The position numbers and the translations under genes are program-made. From contig QXVZ01008373.1 of assembly GCA_008931825.1 (NCBI GenBank), forward strand, positions 62,001-126,000: a stretch of DNA of 64,000 nucleotides, given 5' to 3'. Shown one piece after another: positions 35,991-48,900 of this stretch (the first letter of the stretch is position 1; the number at the start of each line of letters is the position of its first letter). The notes under the pieces were generated by a model. The model saw only the letters and a list, made by a program, of their open reading frames with translations, did no database searches and was not told the origin of the DNA. The DNA comes from Phallusia fumigata. Taxonomy: Eukaryota; Chordata; Ascidiacea; Phlebobranchia; Ascidiidae.

Positions 35991-38160
35991 CTCTATAACT
36001 GCACGCACCATGAACTCTTTTTTGACGAAATTGTACCAATTTACGTTGAGAGTTTTCTTTTACATTGAATACTGCATAGCACGATCGGCATGACGCTAAA
36101 TACATGACATATTCATACCATGCAACTGCATGAGCGGATAAAATAACTTCACCACAAAATGCCTTTAAATAAACTTTAATGTCAGAAGTTCATGCAAGCT
36201 TCGACTTTTCTACATTTTGACTTGGTAATGCAAATCAACTTGACAGCAAGCAGTGATTGAAGCAAGTGGGACATCTGGGGATCTACTTGACCGTGTTATA
36301 AATGCAACAATCGTTATTGACAACAATTTTAGTTGATTTACTTGTTTTCTATGTTGTTGCAAAAGTCACAAACAAAAACGATGAAACCATCCACAGGCGG
36401 AAACCACCTCATCGGATTTAACTGACAGATTTACGATTGTGTGGCCGCTCGAAATGCAACGTCACTAAACAACGCATTGTTCGCTTTTGGACACAACGCA
36501 CACAGGTGAGTTATCTGTCCATCCGAACGCGTCCATTGGGCGAGTGACTAATGGTTTTAATGTTTTTTTTTACTTTGCCATGCACCGTCAGCGATAAACA
36601 ACATTACCCCAGGTCTGTGATGCGTGTACGTGCTCACACTGTGCAACCACAGCATTTACAGTTCCTGCTCACACTGACAAGTTGGTATGGCCAATTGGTG
36701 TCAAAAGGTGTCGGAATCGCTTAAGACTTAAAATGCATTAAGTGGAAGTTTGAGCTCGTCTGAAAGCATAAGGCAAGCCATGTTACATTGCAGGCTTAGC
36801 AATCAGATTTTGGGTCTTTTTTGCCGAACAATGTAATTCTTGGTGCCAATCGCGGTTTTGTTGCACGAAGACAGGAAACAGCTGAAAAAACAAACTGGTT
36901 CGGAATGTTTTGGTGAGTAATGTACAACAAAAACGATGCATCAGGACAATTTGTTAATGGCGGGCCGATTTCACATCTGATGGTTTAGAAAAGTTAAAGA
37001 TTCAAAAAAAGGCGCCAGCAGAACGAATTTCGAGTTTTGTTTGCATGTGCCGAAAATCAAGCGAGTCACTAAAAGAGTTAGGGTCAGAAAATTTCCCTGT
37101 GTTGGGTTCCAGAATTTGTAAGTTATTTTGACTGTATTGTCATCTGCGCAAATAGATTCAAACAGATTCACAAAAATTAGTTGGACGATAAATTTTTTGG
37201 GGGCCTTTTCTGCCACGCGCCAACTAAGTTTGGTTTAATTTGTTATTACATTCTCAAAAAAGGTTGCATCTTTGTTGTTTATGCTTGGTTAAAGCACGCC
37301 CTTGCTTTACCAATTCTTCAGCCCCTACCAGTTACGCATTACCAGGTAGTGGAAAACCCGCGAACAAAGCTTCTCGGCAATACAATACACCCGTTTTTGA
37401 TTTTCCTATTTTAAACGTCTTGCTTTCAAGTTAACCAGCATGACCAACAACATGTTTAGTTGGCGACATTAGGCCTTTAAAGGGTAGTTTGTTTGGCGCA
37501 AACCAACAGTACCGTGAGTTCAGAACGTGCTAATAGTAGCCTAATTTGAGTACAAAAAATCCTAAATTCTGTCCGGGTTGTACTTTCCATGCAGGAAATG
37601 GCACTTAAATTATAAAACTAAGGTTGATAAGGTTAAACATGTATATGCAAAAAAATTATCAAAAAGAGTTCAAAACGTTAAAAAATAACGAATCAAAAAT
37701 TGAGACGACACAGAGGTTTAAGCGAATCCGAACTAGGAAACCCGCAACCACGACACATTGGCATTGCTCGTTCACTTGTCCACGAAATTTAATTCTCGTT
37801 AAATGTCGCAGGTAATTATGGTCAATCACGCCAAGGTCACTTATCGCGTAGTAGTTTTGGAGGCGCGGATTGTCTTAAAAGTTTGAGTGCGACTTGAGGT
37901 TACAAGGACTGTGATTATATTGATATTGATGTGGTGCTTCAGTTGTATCCGCTGCTATTGCAGAACTAAACGTATGTTGGAAGAAGTTGATTTGACTTTA
38001 GGTAAAACTTGAACAATTTACGACAAAATCTGTGCCGGAAAGTTGTAAACACGGAATTAGTACTTACACATACAAACAGTTTGTACTTGTAAGTTACCGG
38101 GAAATGATGTTTGAATGCAGTTTTTTATGAAAAAAAAGTAATTAGGCTTGTACAGGACAG

Positions 38161-38236
38161 ACGGTCGTGGGGTTTACACTCACGCCCACAGATCAGGATT
38201 TTGAGCTGTGCCAACTCTACCTGCTAAGCTACACTT
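38161..38236 (-). repeat. Degraded tRNA-like element
   Basis: On the minus strand an A-box (TAGCTTAGCAGGTAGAG) is good, but the B-box region (GAGTGTAAACCCC) is poor. Spacing is close to that of a tRNA. I read it as a decayed tRNA or tRNA-derived SINE just upstream of 7TM copy 2. Confidence 0.4.
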
Positions 38237-38435
38237 TTGGGGATTTCCATCCACAATTGTGTACACTTACTGATTGTACATGTGTAATGTAATGAATGCG
38301 AATATTTTAAATCTTGGCACACGCTAAACTGTTTTAATGAGTGTAAAAAGAACTTTAAAAAGTGACACTCATTTATGTCTATACCTTCATTGCTTTTTCT
38401 TACTAGGTTTTATTGCCATACCTTATTGTTCAAAA

Positions 38436-40414
38436 ATGCTGAACTTTAACAGTACTGTCTCCAACGCCACTCGTATTGAGATTCAAAGGGCCGAACATGC
38501 GTGTTGGGCAATTCTTACTTTTGTGTCGTTGTACCTAGTCGGGGTTCTGGTAAACTTCGAAGTAAAGCACGCCAAGCGCAAATGGAAGGGTATCAACGAG
38601 AAGCAGAAGTCGCAGAAAATGTGGATTTACATCTTTAGCGAGAACCCTATGTGCATCACAGCAGCTGTGTTCTCTCTGCTGCGCTGCGCAGCGCTGCAAG
38701 TGGAATTGAGCCTCGGTACTCAGAGCGACGATGCGTGCGCCAGCTTCCACTACATGAACACAGCTTTTAACAACCTCAACATTCTTGCTGTGTACGTAAT
38801 GCTGTGGACCAGACAACGCACCCTCTACAACAACATCGCTCTGAAGTATCTTCTAACCACGTACCTTCGCGTATTCAACGTTGCTGTCATTGTTGCCTTC
38901 GTTGTCGCAATGGCTGCAGTGACATCACTTGTCTACGTGGGGCTCCAGCTGGTAACGTCACCGATTGGTTGCGTGTACGTCACGACTAGTGACGCGATTC
39001 AAGCGGCGATTATTATAGCATCGTTTGTGTCAACGGTTGTCCTGCAGGTTTGCTTGCTGGGGCTGGTCCTCTACCCCCTATCACGTCACTATGGACTGTG
39101 TGGGAGCAGATGCGGGAGGGCGGCCCGTGGGGGGAGGATTCAGGTGAACTGTTGCATCATCTTGTTCTAAACATATACATTAGTAACATATCAATAATGC
39201 TAGTACTTGCGTCAAAACAAAAACCTGTATGAGTTAACTACATTCAGGGTTGTACCATAAGAACTGCCCTTGTTTTGAAGACATGTCTTTACTTTTGACT
39301 TATGCTGCACTTACTTATTAAGTCACATCACCACAAAAACATAAAGACGACAGAAAAAAAATAGATTTTTACCGCAACTACATAGGTAGCAGTGTACGAA
39401 GCAAATACTGTTAAGGCTTCATTTACTTTTAATAAATTCTTTCTCGTGGTCGTCACGGAAATTGTTTTTGCGCTTGCTCATTTTTCCTTAGTTTAAGATA
39501 AATGCCCAAAATCCACTGCAAAAATGGCCTCTCCGACAAACTTAGCTTACAATGCCTCGATCTGTGTTGTGAATGAGCTGTGTTTGTTTCATGATGTCAT
39601 AAAGCTTGATAGCAAAACACCTACGATAAGATGGAAAGAGTTTTCATTTAAAATTGTTAAAACTAAGACAAAAACAGGACCTAAGTTAAAAGTAGGGACA
39701 TTTCTTAGAAAAAAGACAATAACATGTTTAAGACGTTGGCGTTCAAAACAAGGGCAATTCTTAGAAATAAGATATGGTGTAACCCTGAATGTGGTTAACT
39801 CAATAAGGTACAATAAATAAATTTCTTAGAAATAAGGACAATAATATTTTCTACGACGTTGGTGTTCAAAATAAGGACAAATCTTAGAAATAAGGACGAT
39901 GCGGTAACCCTGACTATATTATTAAAATGGGTAACCACTGTCATTTTTACCTGTAAAACTTGAAAGATTAAGTTTAAACTATTTACAGTGAAAAATTCTA
40001 CAAAATTACCCTCAAGTCAAACTGCAGTTTTAAAATCAATTAAGCAAAACAATTTCATTGCGTTTTATGTAATTTTAATTAGCAATTCGTGTTTTTTAAC
40101 AGGGTGTCGTAGTTCGACTAACCGTCAGCACAGCTGTCTGCGTCATTTCCGACATCGCCCTGGGCTTAGGGATTTCCATTTACGATTCAGTGGCGCACGA
40201 CCGAGCCCTCATCTCCTGGATGTTCTACAACCTCAACATGACCATCAACACCGTGGCTCTGATTTGCTCGTTTAAGGACTGGCCGTTGCGCCTGTTTCCA
40301 TGGATACCGCAGGCCAGGGCGGTCCGGGTTCCAAGCGCTGAAACGGGTCGGTCCTCGAGTTACGAGAAGACGGAGTTGCCGTCGCGAGTTACTGTAACAA
40401 CCGGAAAACCATGA
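38436..40414 (+). CDS. Orphan 7TM (GPCR-like) receptor, copy 2, intact
   Basis: Exons 38436-39143 and 40103-40414 join in phase 0 (CAG|GTGAAC donor, TTTTTTAACAG acceptor) to give 339 residues. The amino end MLNFNSTVSNAT has two N-glycosylation sites and no signal peptide, then seven hydrophobic helices, with five in exon 1. The extracellular Cys pair (DDAC before TM3, SPIGC before TM5) and WTRQR after TM3 fit a divergent rhodopsin-class GPCR. NPxxY is missing; the helix-8 region reads FKDWPLRLFPW. The tail is Ser/Thr and Arg rich. The start was set at the ATG shared with copy 1, because the in-frame sequence upstream (from 38337) crosses a likely acceptor (TTTCTTACTAG) and is not conserved. 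Versus copy 1 it has two extra residues (KS) in the first intracellular loop. Ligand unknown; plausibly a tunicate-specific chemosensory-type receptor, but that is a guess. Confidence 0.75.
39245..39912. mobile_element. hAT element in the 7TM copy 2 intron, right end duplicated
   Basis: The left end CAGGGTTGTACC and the right end read inward CAGGGTTACCGC are inverted repeats. Flanks are ACTACATT (39237-39244) and ACTATATT (39913-39920), 7 of 8. The right terminal segment (GACGTTGG.GTTCAAAA.AAGG then TTAGAAATAAG) occurs twice, at about 39731-39790 and 39850-39912, so the end is tandemly repeated. The intron of copy 1 is only 240 bases and lacks it. Confidence 0.75.
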
Positions 40415-42310
40415 GGTTGAAACTCATTGTTTTTGTTACTGCAAGCCAGTAAACACAGATACAGTTAGAATCGAAATAAATGGAGTCGTGTTCGAGCGAA
40501 CAACTTTTTTACAACTTTTGAATCTTATGTAATAAAACAATAGTTCTAAGGCATAAACAACCAATTCATAATTAGCTGCATAACAATAGGTCAAAACATG
40601 CTTGTTATCAGTCGATGTTTGCATAAACGAATTTCCTGAAGCATTTACAACTTTCTGGTGCAATAAAACGGTCTGAATGCTGCACTTAGGTGTTTCTATG
40701 TTTTTGCAATACTTTATTTTAAGGACGTTCGTTATTTTTGTGCATTGTTTGTTGCGCTGTAATAAACCAAAAATATACATAAGCACGAGTAAAACAGGAT
40801 TAGGGCCACGCAACAGAATGTACATGATAATAACGCGGAAAGGTTTGGAGCGTGGTGAAAACTACATGCAACAGATCAAGTTTTGCATATTGATTAGCGT
40901 TAAATGACGTTTCCTAGAAACGTTTCATGTCGTTCCTGTCGTCAGTGTACGATGCACAAACTGACAAGAAACCTTAACCAGAGAGAGTCACGTCTTAAGC
41001 TGGACCACGACGGGAAAGGGGATTGTTTTTGTGCAAAACACCACAGAAACATCAACGCCCGAAAATGGGAAATTATATTGACATTTTGCTGATAACTCGT
41101 CTGTAAGTCACATCACCACAAACTCAAATCCCTATGGGCTTCCCTAATATTACAATCATTTGGCGCATAGAATAATTTCACCTAATAGTTTTTGAAACAA
41201 ATACGACCGCTAGCTAGATAATGCGAAAGATCCAAACGTGTATTTTTTGCAAGATATTTGTCTACCAACCACGTCACGTTTCAGCGGCCGAGAAATTCGC
41301 AGATATCATAGGATTGTTTCGTTGATTTTGGAAGGCCAGACCGTTGATGTTTATTGTCAACCTAATGAGTAGGTTGGGAGTAACCGAACTAGACGGTAGT
41401 ATAAAGCCAAATGCACATTGCATACGCAGCAAATTTGCTACGAAAGCATGTTTGACAATGGGAAGTAATTTAAGGCTGAATTGAAGCGAACTGTCAAGTC
41501 TATTTCGGTATGAACGTCAACGATGAAAACACGCTAATTGAAAGTCAATTGGTTTTTATTTGCAATCGCTGAAAAGTAACATGTACAAATGTTAGGTTGA
41601 AATTACAAAAAAAGACAAGTTTCGATTAAGTTTTGTCAAGAAGTTTTACGAACCCAAGTGCGACATAAACGAAGGAATGTTTTGCGTCACTGGACCAACA
41701 AACAAAACTACACGTATTGCTACAACCCATCAGTCCATGTTAAACCGGCAGCCTAAACATGTTTAATTCTGATAAACATGTTTACTTTGCTTCGCTTCGA
41801 TGTACATCGACGTGCTCACAAATAGGTCAATTCAGCCTTTGTATTTCTGCTTTCTGCTGCATTTTCCACGTTTAACTGTTGTTTCGTTCAGTGGCGCAAA
41901 TCGATTGAAATTATTTTTCTGTTCCTGTGAGTATTTTGTGCAGATGACGTCATATTGAAAGTTATGACGTCACAGTACATATATTTATGTCACAGAAAAT
42001 GGGTGACATTTTAACTGAGACAAGTCCACCCAACTAAAATTTTTTGGTGGAAATGTCCCCCCCATTCCGGGATTTGCGCCCGTGGTTTTGTTAAACCTTA
42101 AAGCCACACTATTTCGTTTTCAAGCATTTTATTCACAAATAACAAAGGCGAAAAACGACTTCATGCATTTGGTTTTAGGAACTCGTTGACTTCCCGGGCC
42201 GCTCGTTTCAATTGGGCACTCGTACGGTTTCTTGTGCCAAACAGCGAACTGTTATTGAGTTCAAGCCTCACAACAAATTACATTTCTCCCCAATAGAATC
42301 GTGTTGTTTC
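40415..42310. other. Between 7TM copy 2 and the CLCA upstream block
   Basis: AT-rich, no recognisable coding content on either strand. A pair of CRE-like sites lies at 41945-41972. Confidence 0.45.
41945..41972. promoter_or_regulatory. Two perfect CRE palindromes (TGACGTCA) 20 bp apart, upstream of CLCA copy 1
   Basis: TGACGTCA occurs at 41945-41952 and 41965-41972, about 1 kb before the CLCA copy 1 start codon. Their starts are about two helical turns apart. They match the full CREB/ATF consensus. Function is inferred only. Confidence 0.4.
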
Positions 42311-42379
42311 CGCAGCAATGTCACGTAGTCCATTTATTTGCCGACAACTGCTCGCTCGGAGTTTGCAGACATGCCAAGA
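42311..42379 (+). promoter_or_regulatory. Upstream block shared by both CLCA genes, copy 1
   Basis: About 69 bases starting CGCAGCAATGTCACGTAGTC and ending TTGCAGACATGCCAAGA are nearly identical to 54600-54668 upstream of the second gene, with only a few substitutions. Similarity weakens on both sides. It lies about 600 bases before the ATG in both genes, so it may be a promoter or enhancer element, or an unannotated 5' exon. Confidence 0.4.
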
Positions 42380-42973
42380 TTAAAACGAAAACACTTGTAT
42401 ATAGGTGGCCTGTTTATAGGTGACGATGTCAATCCGTAAAGGAGGCAGATGAGATTGCTGGAAAGTAGGTGCAAGTTCGCTATTGAGTTTGTAATCTTTG
42501 AAACAAGTTTGTAAATACAAGACGTTTTTAAAAAGGTTTATTTTTATCCCTTAAGAAAGGGTGTATATGGCAAATAAAGTTATGAATGATTAACAAACTA
42601 GATGATTTTTTTGACAGTGAAGCTGTTATTTTTTTAGCATTCAGATTTTCTTCATTTGTAGCTTCAAGTTATAGTCTATTATAGTGTTTTCTGCACCCAT
42701 TAACTGCTTGTGTTTTTTTACATGTGTTTTTTTATTGAAGATCATCTACAAAGAACGTCCAGCGATACGTTTTTTTGACATATTTGAAGTATAAGTTTTA
42801 AACATCAACATATTGTTCAGTGTTATCTGATTGATTGCTTTTGAGCTCCATGTGTTTTGACTTAATACTCTACGCTTAAAACGGGTTGTTCTTTTGTTCA
42901 AAACTTGTTGTTACTTTATTAATTTGCTTAGCCACTGACTTTACAAACAAGGTTACCATCAAATAAAACAAAC

Positions 42974-45900
42974 ATGGGACGGTTAATGCACAACGCATTG
43001 CTGCTCATGTTACTCGCTACAGCGACAACCTTTCGTGACGTCCTCGCAACATCCGAGACAGTAAAATTGGTGAACAATTCCTACACTGGAATAGTGATTG
43101 CTATTAATCCCGACATTCCGGAAAACATGAGCATTCTTGCTGAAATTCAGGTGAACAGGGCCTCCAAAGCGGTTCAATCTAAATCAACACTAAAAAGAGG
43201 CTTGTCTTAACGCGTATTTTTGCACTAGTATGATAGTTATAACTTGACAGCAACTTTAATTGGTTGTAATATCTAACATGATTTTAGCCGGGAGTTTTAT
43301 CACGTGTCCTAGACACTTATGTAGAGATACAAATATAGTAACATTTAGAGGCAGCATTTTTAGGGGGCAGCATGTACAAGTTTACACATTCGACATATTG
43401 CACTTTTACGCAGAGTATTTGGGCCGAAGCATCGGCGGTTTTGTACACAGCAACCAAAAAACGCGCGTACTTCGGCGAAATCACTATTCTTGTTCCGAAA
43501 AGCTGGAACACTTCGACATACGAAAGAGCAGTTGGTGAAACGTACGATAAGGTAATACGTTAACCATTACCTGGATGTTAACTCTTCCAAAAAATCGAAA
43601 TTTATTTACCTACAGGAGCTGTTTGGTATCTTTTTTTGTGTAACAACTTCGGGGATACCACACTCTCTAAGACAAAAATATTACAGGCCGGGTTAAAACT
43701 GTTTAACGATTTGTTAAAGACACCTGTATTAAACGCACTTCGGGCTTATGACGTACAACTGTGACGTCATCACAGTTTTTTCCACCTGCTAGCAATTCAA
43801 ACAGTAAAATAGTGCTAAGTCAGTCAGCTTGAAGATACCACTATGATGTAAGCATAATGCCTTAAGCTGTATGTGTACGCAGGCTGATGTCGTCATAGCC
43901 TCTCCCAACCGTCTTCACAAAGATCGACCGTACACAGTGCAGAACGGACAATGCGGGGAACCCGGCTCATACATACATCTCACACCGGAGTATTTGATCA
44001 GCGAAAAGTTTACAGAAGATTTCGGGCCTAAAAGTGAGTCGTTAAACAATGTAACAAATATTAGTCTTAAGATAAGGACAAAACAAATGTTGCCCTTGGC
44101 AACGCTATGGAGTCTATGTAGCTCAGTTGGCTGAACGCCAGCACCAACATACTGCTTTTGTGGTTTCAAATTTCGTTGGGGGTTGTTAAGCTATTGCAAG
44201 TTAAAATAGAAACAACCCAATAATCTCTGTTTGGCCGTACTTTAGATTCGTGATTTTCGATGTCCATGAAGCAGGTGACAGTTTTTTTTTTAGTTTACAC
44301 GGTTGAGTGCACAAGTTTCGTTAGATAACAATGCAAATTGTGCTGCACGCAGGCATAAATTTTCAAACACACTCATAGGCAATAACTTTTCTATTTGGTA
44401 TTTAATGACATAATATACCGACAGGCAAGGCGATTGTACACGAATGGGCGCATTTGCGGTGGGGGGTGTTTGACGAGACGTCAGACACAGAAGAAAACCA
44501 GTTTTATCTGAGCGCAACAGGAGATGTAGAAGCAACAAGGTATTTCGAAACATAAGAATTCTTGATCCTATGTTAACCAAGTAGAGAACTTCCAATGACA
44601 AAGTGTTTTTTTCCGAATGACTGTAACACAATACCCTGTGTAATATCAATGGACATGTGTCCATGCCAGGTTTTTAATAAATAATGCCGTTTTTTATGAT
44701 CAGCGTTCCACTAAAACTGTCAAAAAAATTTTTGTGGGGAAATCCAAATATTAGCGTATTTGCAGCTACTGCCAGCCAAGTAAAATCTAACTGCGAGAAT
44801 TCGAAAGCACAACGCGTTGCAGCTTTAAAAATAAATACTGCATATCATCTAATTTTACGATATTTATACGTGACGTCTCAATACCCTACGCTCCTGCTGT
44901 TTTAACTCATTGCAAGTTTACCTTTTTGCCTTCGCTTCTCTGGCAGGTGTCCAAAATCTCTTGAAGGAGAGTACATCGTTCCAAATTACGAAACGGGTGA
45001 AATATCTGAATGTAGTTACGACCCAGTCACATTCCTTCCCAATTCCAGTTGTATTTTCTTTCTTTATGACGAACAACCCCTCGGCCAGAAAGCGTCACTC
45101 ATGTCGCATCATGCACTGGAAAATGTATGAACAAGATTAATTATGTTTGATGCTGTGTAGCAATACGACTTCTTTAAATTATACTGAAATTAAAAGTCAA
45201 ACTTTGTTTTCTCAAAATTGACGGTGATGTTGATGTCATACCTTGCTGAAACCTGAAACTATTAAGTTTGATATGCCCTTAGCATTTCTGTTGCACAGAT
45301 CAAACGAAATAGAAAATTGGAAATGTATTGTCGATTTCTCCACGACCCTATACTACTGCGTATTTTATGCAAGTATGCGAGATGTTAGGAAGCAGACACA
45401 TATAACAGCGATACCCGGATTTTCATATCCATAATAACAGGATTGTCATATTGAACTGTAATCCTATCGAAAAAGTCACTGTGGGCAGAGCCCCAAATAT
45501 TTCACCAACGAATTGCTTCCCCAAAGTATAATTTTTTTGTCACTAGGTGGAGCTGTTTTGTCACAGTGACCCAAACGATCCTGTAAATTTGCACAATGCT
45601 GATGCCCCCAATGATCAGAATCGACTTTGTGGTGACAGAAGTGTGTGGGACGTCATAATGGGTTCACCAGATTTCTCGGCGGGCCTCAACCCCCCAAACC
45701 CAAACCTTGGTGACGCCACAAGGCCCATGTTTCGGATTGTTAAACCGTTCCCGTTTCGGAGATACGTTTTGGTTTTGGACACATCCGGGAGCATGACAGG
45801 GGTAATTGGTAATAAGTTGATTTTGTGACAATTTATAGTTTATTTTTCGTCGACTCTCTTTTTCAAACAGTAATAGAAAATACAGCATAACCTAAACTAC

Positions 45901-48900
45901 AAATAAACTGTGGGATTAGGGTTTCAAACAAATTTATAATCCTCAAGCAGTGTTGTAAACACGACTGCCCTGGCCGCAAGTCAAGTTAATCATTAGACTT
46001 GCTAATGGTGATTCGTGTCATGCCACGTGTGTTCATTGTGAGGCTACAATTCAGCCGAGTCTTCTTTTAACTGTTGGATAAATGTTTGTTGTAAAATTTC
46101 GAGGCATCTTTCAAAAATCATCTTTTAAAACGTTTTAAAACCTGTTGTTTCGTAGCAATTTGCCACCTACCGGTTTTACGATATCGGTGTTTTGGTTTAA
46201 CATATTCGAACCGGCGTTTGGTCAAACGCTGGCACCGGAAAAGCCAACTTTTATGCAGAGATACGTCTCGCGGTCATGCGTGCAATCGTTTGAAACGAAT
46301 GAGCACGCCGAAAGGAACTGTTGTAACGAACTATTCTGGACATTCACAGGAGCGAATCCTGATGATGCGCCAAGCTGTAAGTCAATTTGTCAAGTTGTTT
46401 GTTGAGGCTGGCGACCATGTGGGCATTGTTTCGTTTGCGTCATTTGCCAGACCCAAGTCGCAACTCAAGCCGATTGAAACTGATGAGCACCGTGACGCAA
46501 TGCTACGTCATGTGCCGAGTCGTGCAAGGGGAAGTACTTGTATTGGATGCGGAATAAACGCAGCGATGTCGGTGAGATAAAAAATTACTTTTCAGTTTAA
46601 AGGTACAGTTTGTCGTCGCATCTTGCCACGTAATAATGGTTGTATCAATGCTTATAAGCAAGATCAAATCCCAAATAATAGTTTGCTAAAAATACATTCA
46701 GTAAAGATTAATGAATCACCAATCAGATACTGTTTTTTTAATAATGCCAATATAATCGTTTAAAGTTACATTGACAGCCCAGAGCCTGGCTAACAAAACC
46801 TGACAACATTTAGGCATTTAATTGTGTGCATAAAAACACAACATTTATTATTTCACTTCACCTCTCTGTACATTTCAGGTAATGGACAAATCTTCACCTG
46901 ATGCTTGTGGTGACATTATTGTTTTTACTGATGGAGAAGAGACCCAAGCTCCTTATGTGAGCAGTGTGGCTGATAAAGTTCAACAGAAGGTAAGAAGCTT
47001 GGTGACCAAAGAGCCATAGCGGCTGTCTCGCTGTAGCCCTTGAGTAGTCAAATACACATGCAAATGTAATAATTTTCCTATGCGTGAATTGGTTTTGCGG
47101 TTTGTTGTTTAATTCGTTTGACTCCACAATTTCAGCTGTCACCCCGATAGCTTTCTAAAATGGGTTAATTCATCGAACAATGTTCAAATTGGATGAAATT
47201 TGGACATTTGTAGAATTATAGTATTCAGTTGCTACGTTTAACCATGTAACTCAAGCAGCTGAACTCTTGATCGCATGAAGTTTGTAGAATGGTCCATAAT
47301 GTTTTGTTATTCTATTTACTTTGTTATTGTTATAATCACTGTAACGTCCGTTGAACGCGCCAGACGTCGGGAGGAGTCGAATAGACACGTATGACACGGT
47401 TTCTACACATAAGGCAATGTGTCAAACAAATACACTACACACGTAGTAAATTACAGCATAAGGCTCACCAACTATTTGGGAACCGGTAAATCTCTGGAAC
47501 ACAAAGACGGTCCAAGCATTTACTGTCGCACACCTACAAGAAACAAGCAACACAAACTACAATTCGCCACTGTGACGTCACACACACAATGCTCACTGAC
47601 AACTTTGACACCACGCTTCGCGGGTATATAAATGCAAGGGAGACACTATGAGTACAAAGACAGAGTCGACGCCGTGTGTAAACTTAATCACATAAACAAC
47701 GGCAGCTATATATTGATCAGCGAACTGACTTAAGTCATCGCAGTTAACTTTGCCACAATTACAATTTACACATTTCGGTTTTTTGGTACTTCAGTCGTCA
47801 CACATGTGTACAAAGAGACTCACAAGAAAATGCTCGCTCGCAACACAAAAACCCTTTGAGGATCAAAAATGACGTAGCACTGTGCTCCACAGTTGTCAGA
47901 CACAAAAGGGACAAAACCACGTTGCGTCATTACTTAAAACTTGATCTCTTGTTATTACGTCACGGACCGTATGATATTGCACTACACATTAGTGTAGGGA
48001 AAATTGTGCATTCATAGAAATCAGCAATTACTGGCAAACAAGATGTAACAATCACCAATCTTTTATTCATGTAAACAAATCATATAAATGTTTGCATAAG
48101 TATACGAATTTTGATCTAGAAAAGAGAATGATCTATAACTTTGCATGTGTGGGGACCCGTGTTTGTGCCCGCCGCCCAAAAGCTAGTAGAGTTAACTAAA
48201 GGATCCAATGAAAAAACATGTAGTACCCTTTTTCAAATTGGGTCGCAGTCTGTGTGGAACGGTATCATTGTAGTTTTTTAATGTTTTTAAAACTGTGGTT
48301 CAAAAGGTACAATAAAATGAATGTTCGATAACGTAATGATAAAAAAAACCTGCTATGTGCCTTGCTACTTAGAAATGTCGACTGAGTGCAATATTTCTGC
48401 TCAACCCCAACGGGAACGCAGCATTACAAAACCTGGTGAAAACAACTGGTGGGGAGTGGTTTGCTTCCAACGACGAGAACGATATAAGGCACCTAATTGG
48501 TGCATTTGGAAAAATAGCTTCCAATATTGATGGAGATGCGACTAAGAAGACATCCGAGGTATGAAAGCAGTGTAGTTTAGGTGATTAAAATCGGCAACAT
48601 TTTACTTAACCAGGTTCACAGTAACTCAAAAGTAGTGGAACCAGGGACAAATCTGGAGGCTGACGTGAAAATCGACAAATTCATTGGAAACAACACCAAG
48701 TTTACGTTTACCTGGTTAACTGGCGAAGCACCAGGTAGGTACAATTCGGAGAAATGTCCGTCCAACTAAAAAGGTCGAAACACAATAAAATGTAATCACG
48801 GAATAAACTACGTTACATGGAAATAAAAGTGTACATAAAGATTTTTTGGGTTTTAATAAGAGTCATAGTTGGATTTGCGCGTTGCACTTCTGCCCTAAGA

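Larger units (their letters stand above)
35468..40414 (+). repeat. Segmental duplication, unit B (contains 7TM copy 2)
   Basis: Partner of 29812-33585. It is longer because it holds a hAT element at 35665-35990 and another in the 7TM intron (39245-39912), each with its own target duplication. Exon sequences of the 7TM gene are much better conserved between units than the flanks. Confidence 0.75.

Noticed and set aside
38337-38435. Upstream in-frame start for 7TM copy 2
   Set aside because: The extension is absent in copy 1 and crosses a likely splice acceptor; the shared ATG at 38436 starts the conserved MLNFNST end.
44110-44182. Functional tRNA gene
   Set aside because: The A box is good but the B box is degenerate and the arms do not pair; it is an intronic SINE shared with the paralogue.
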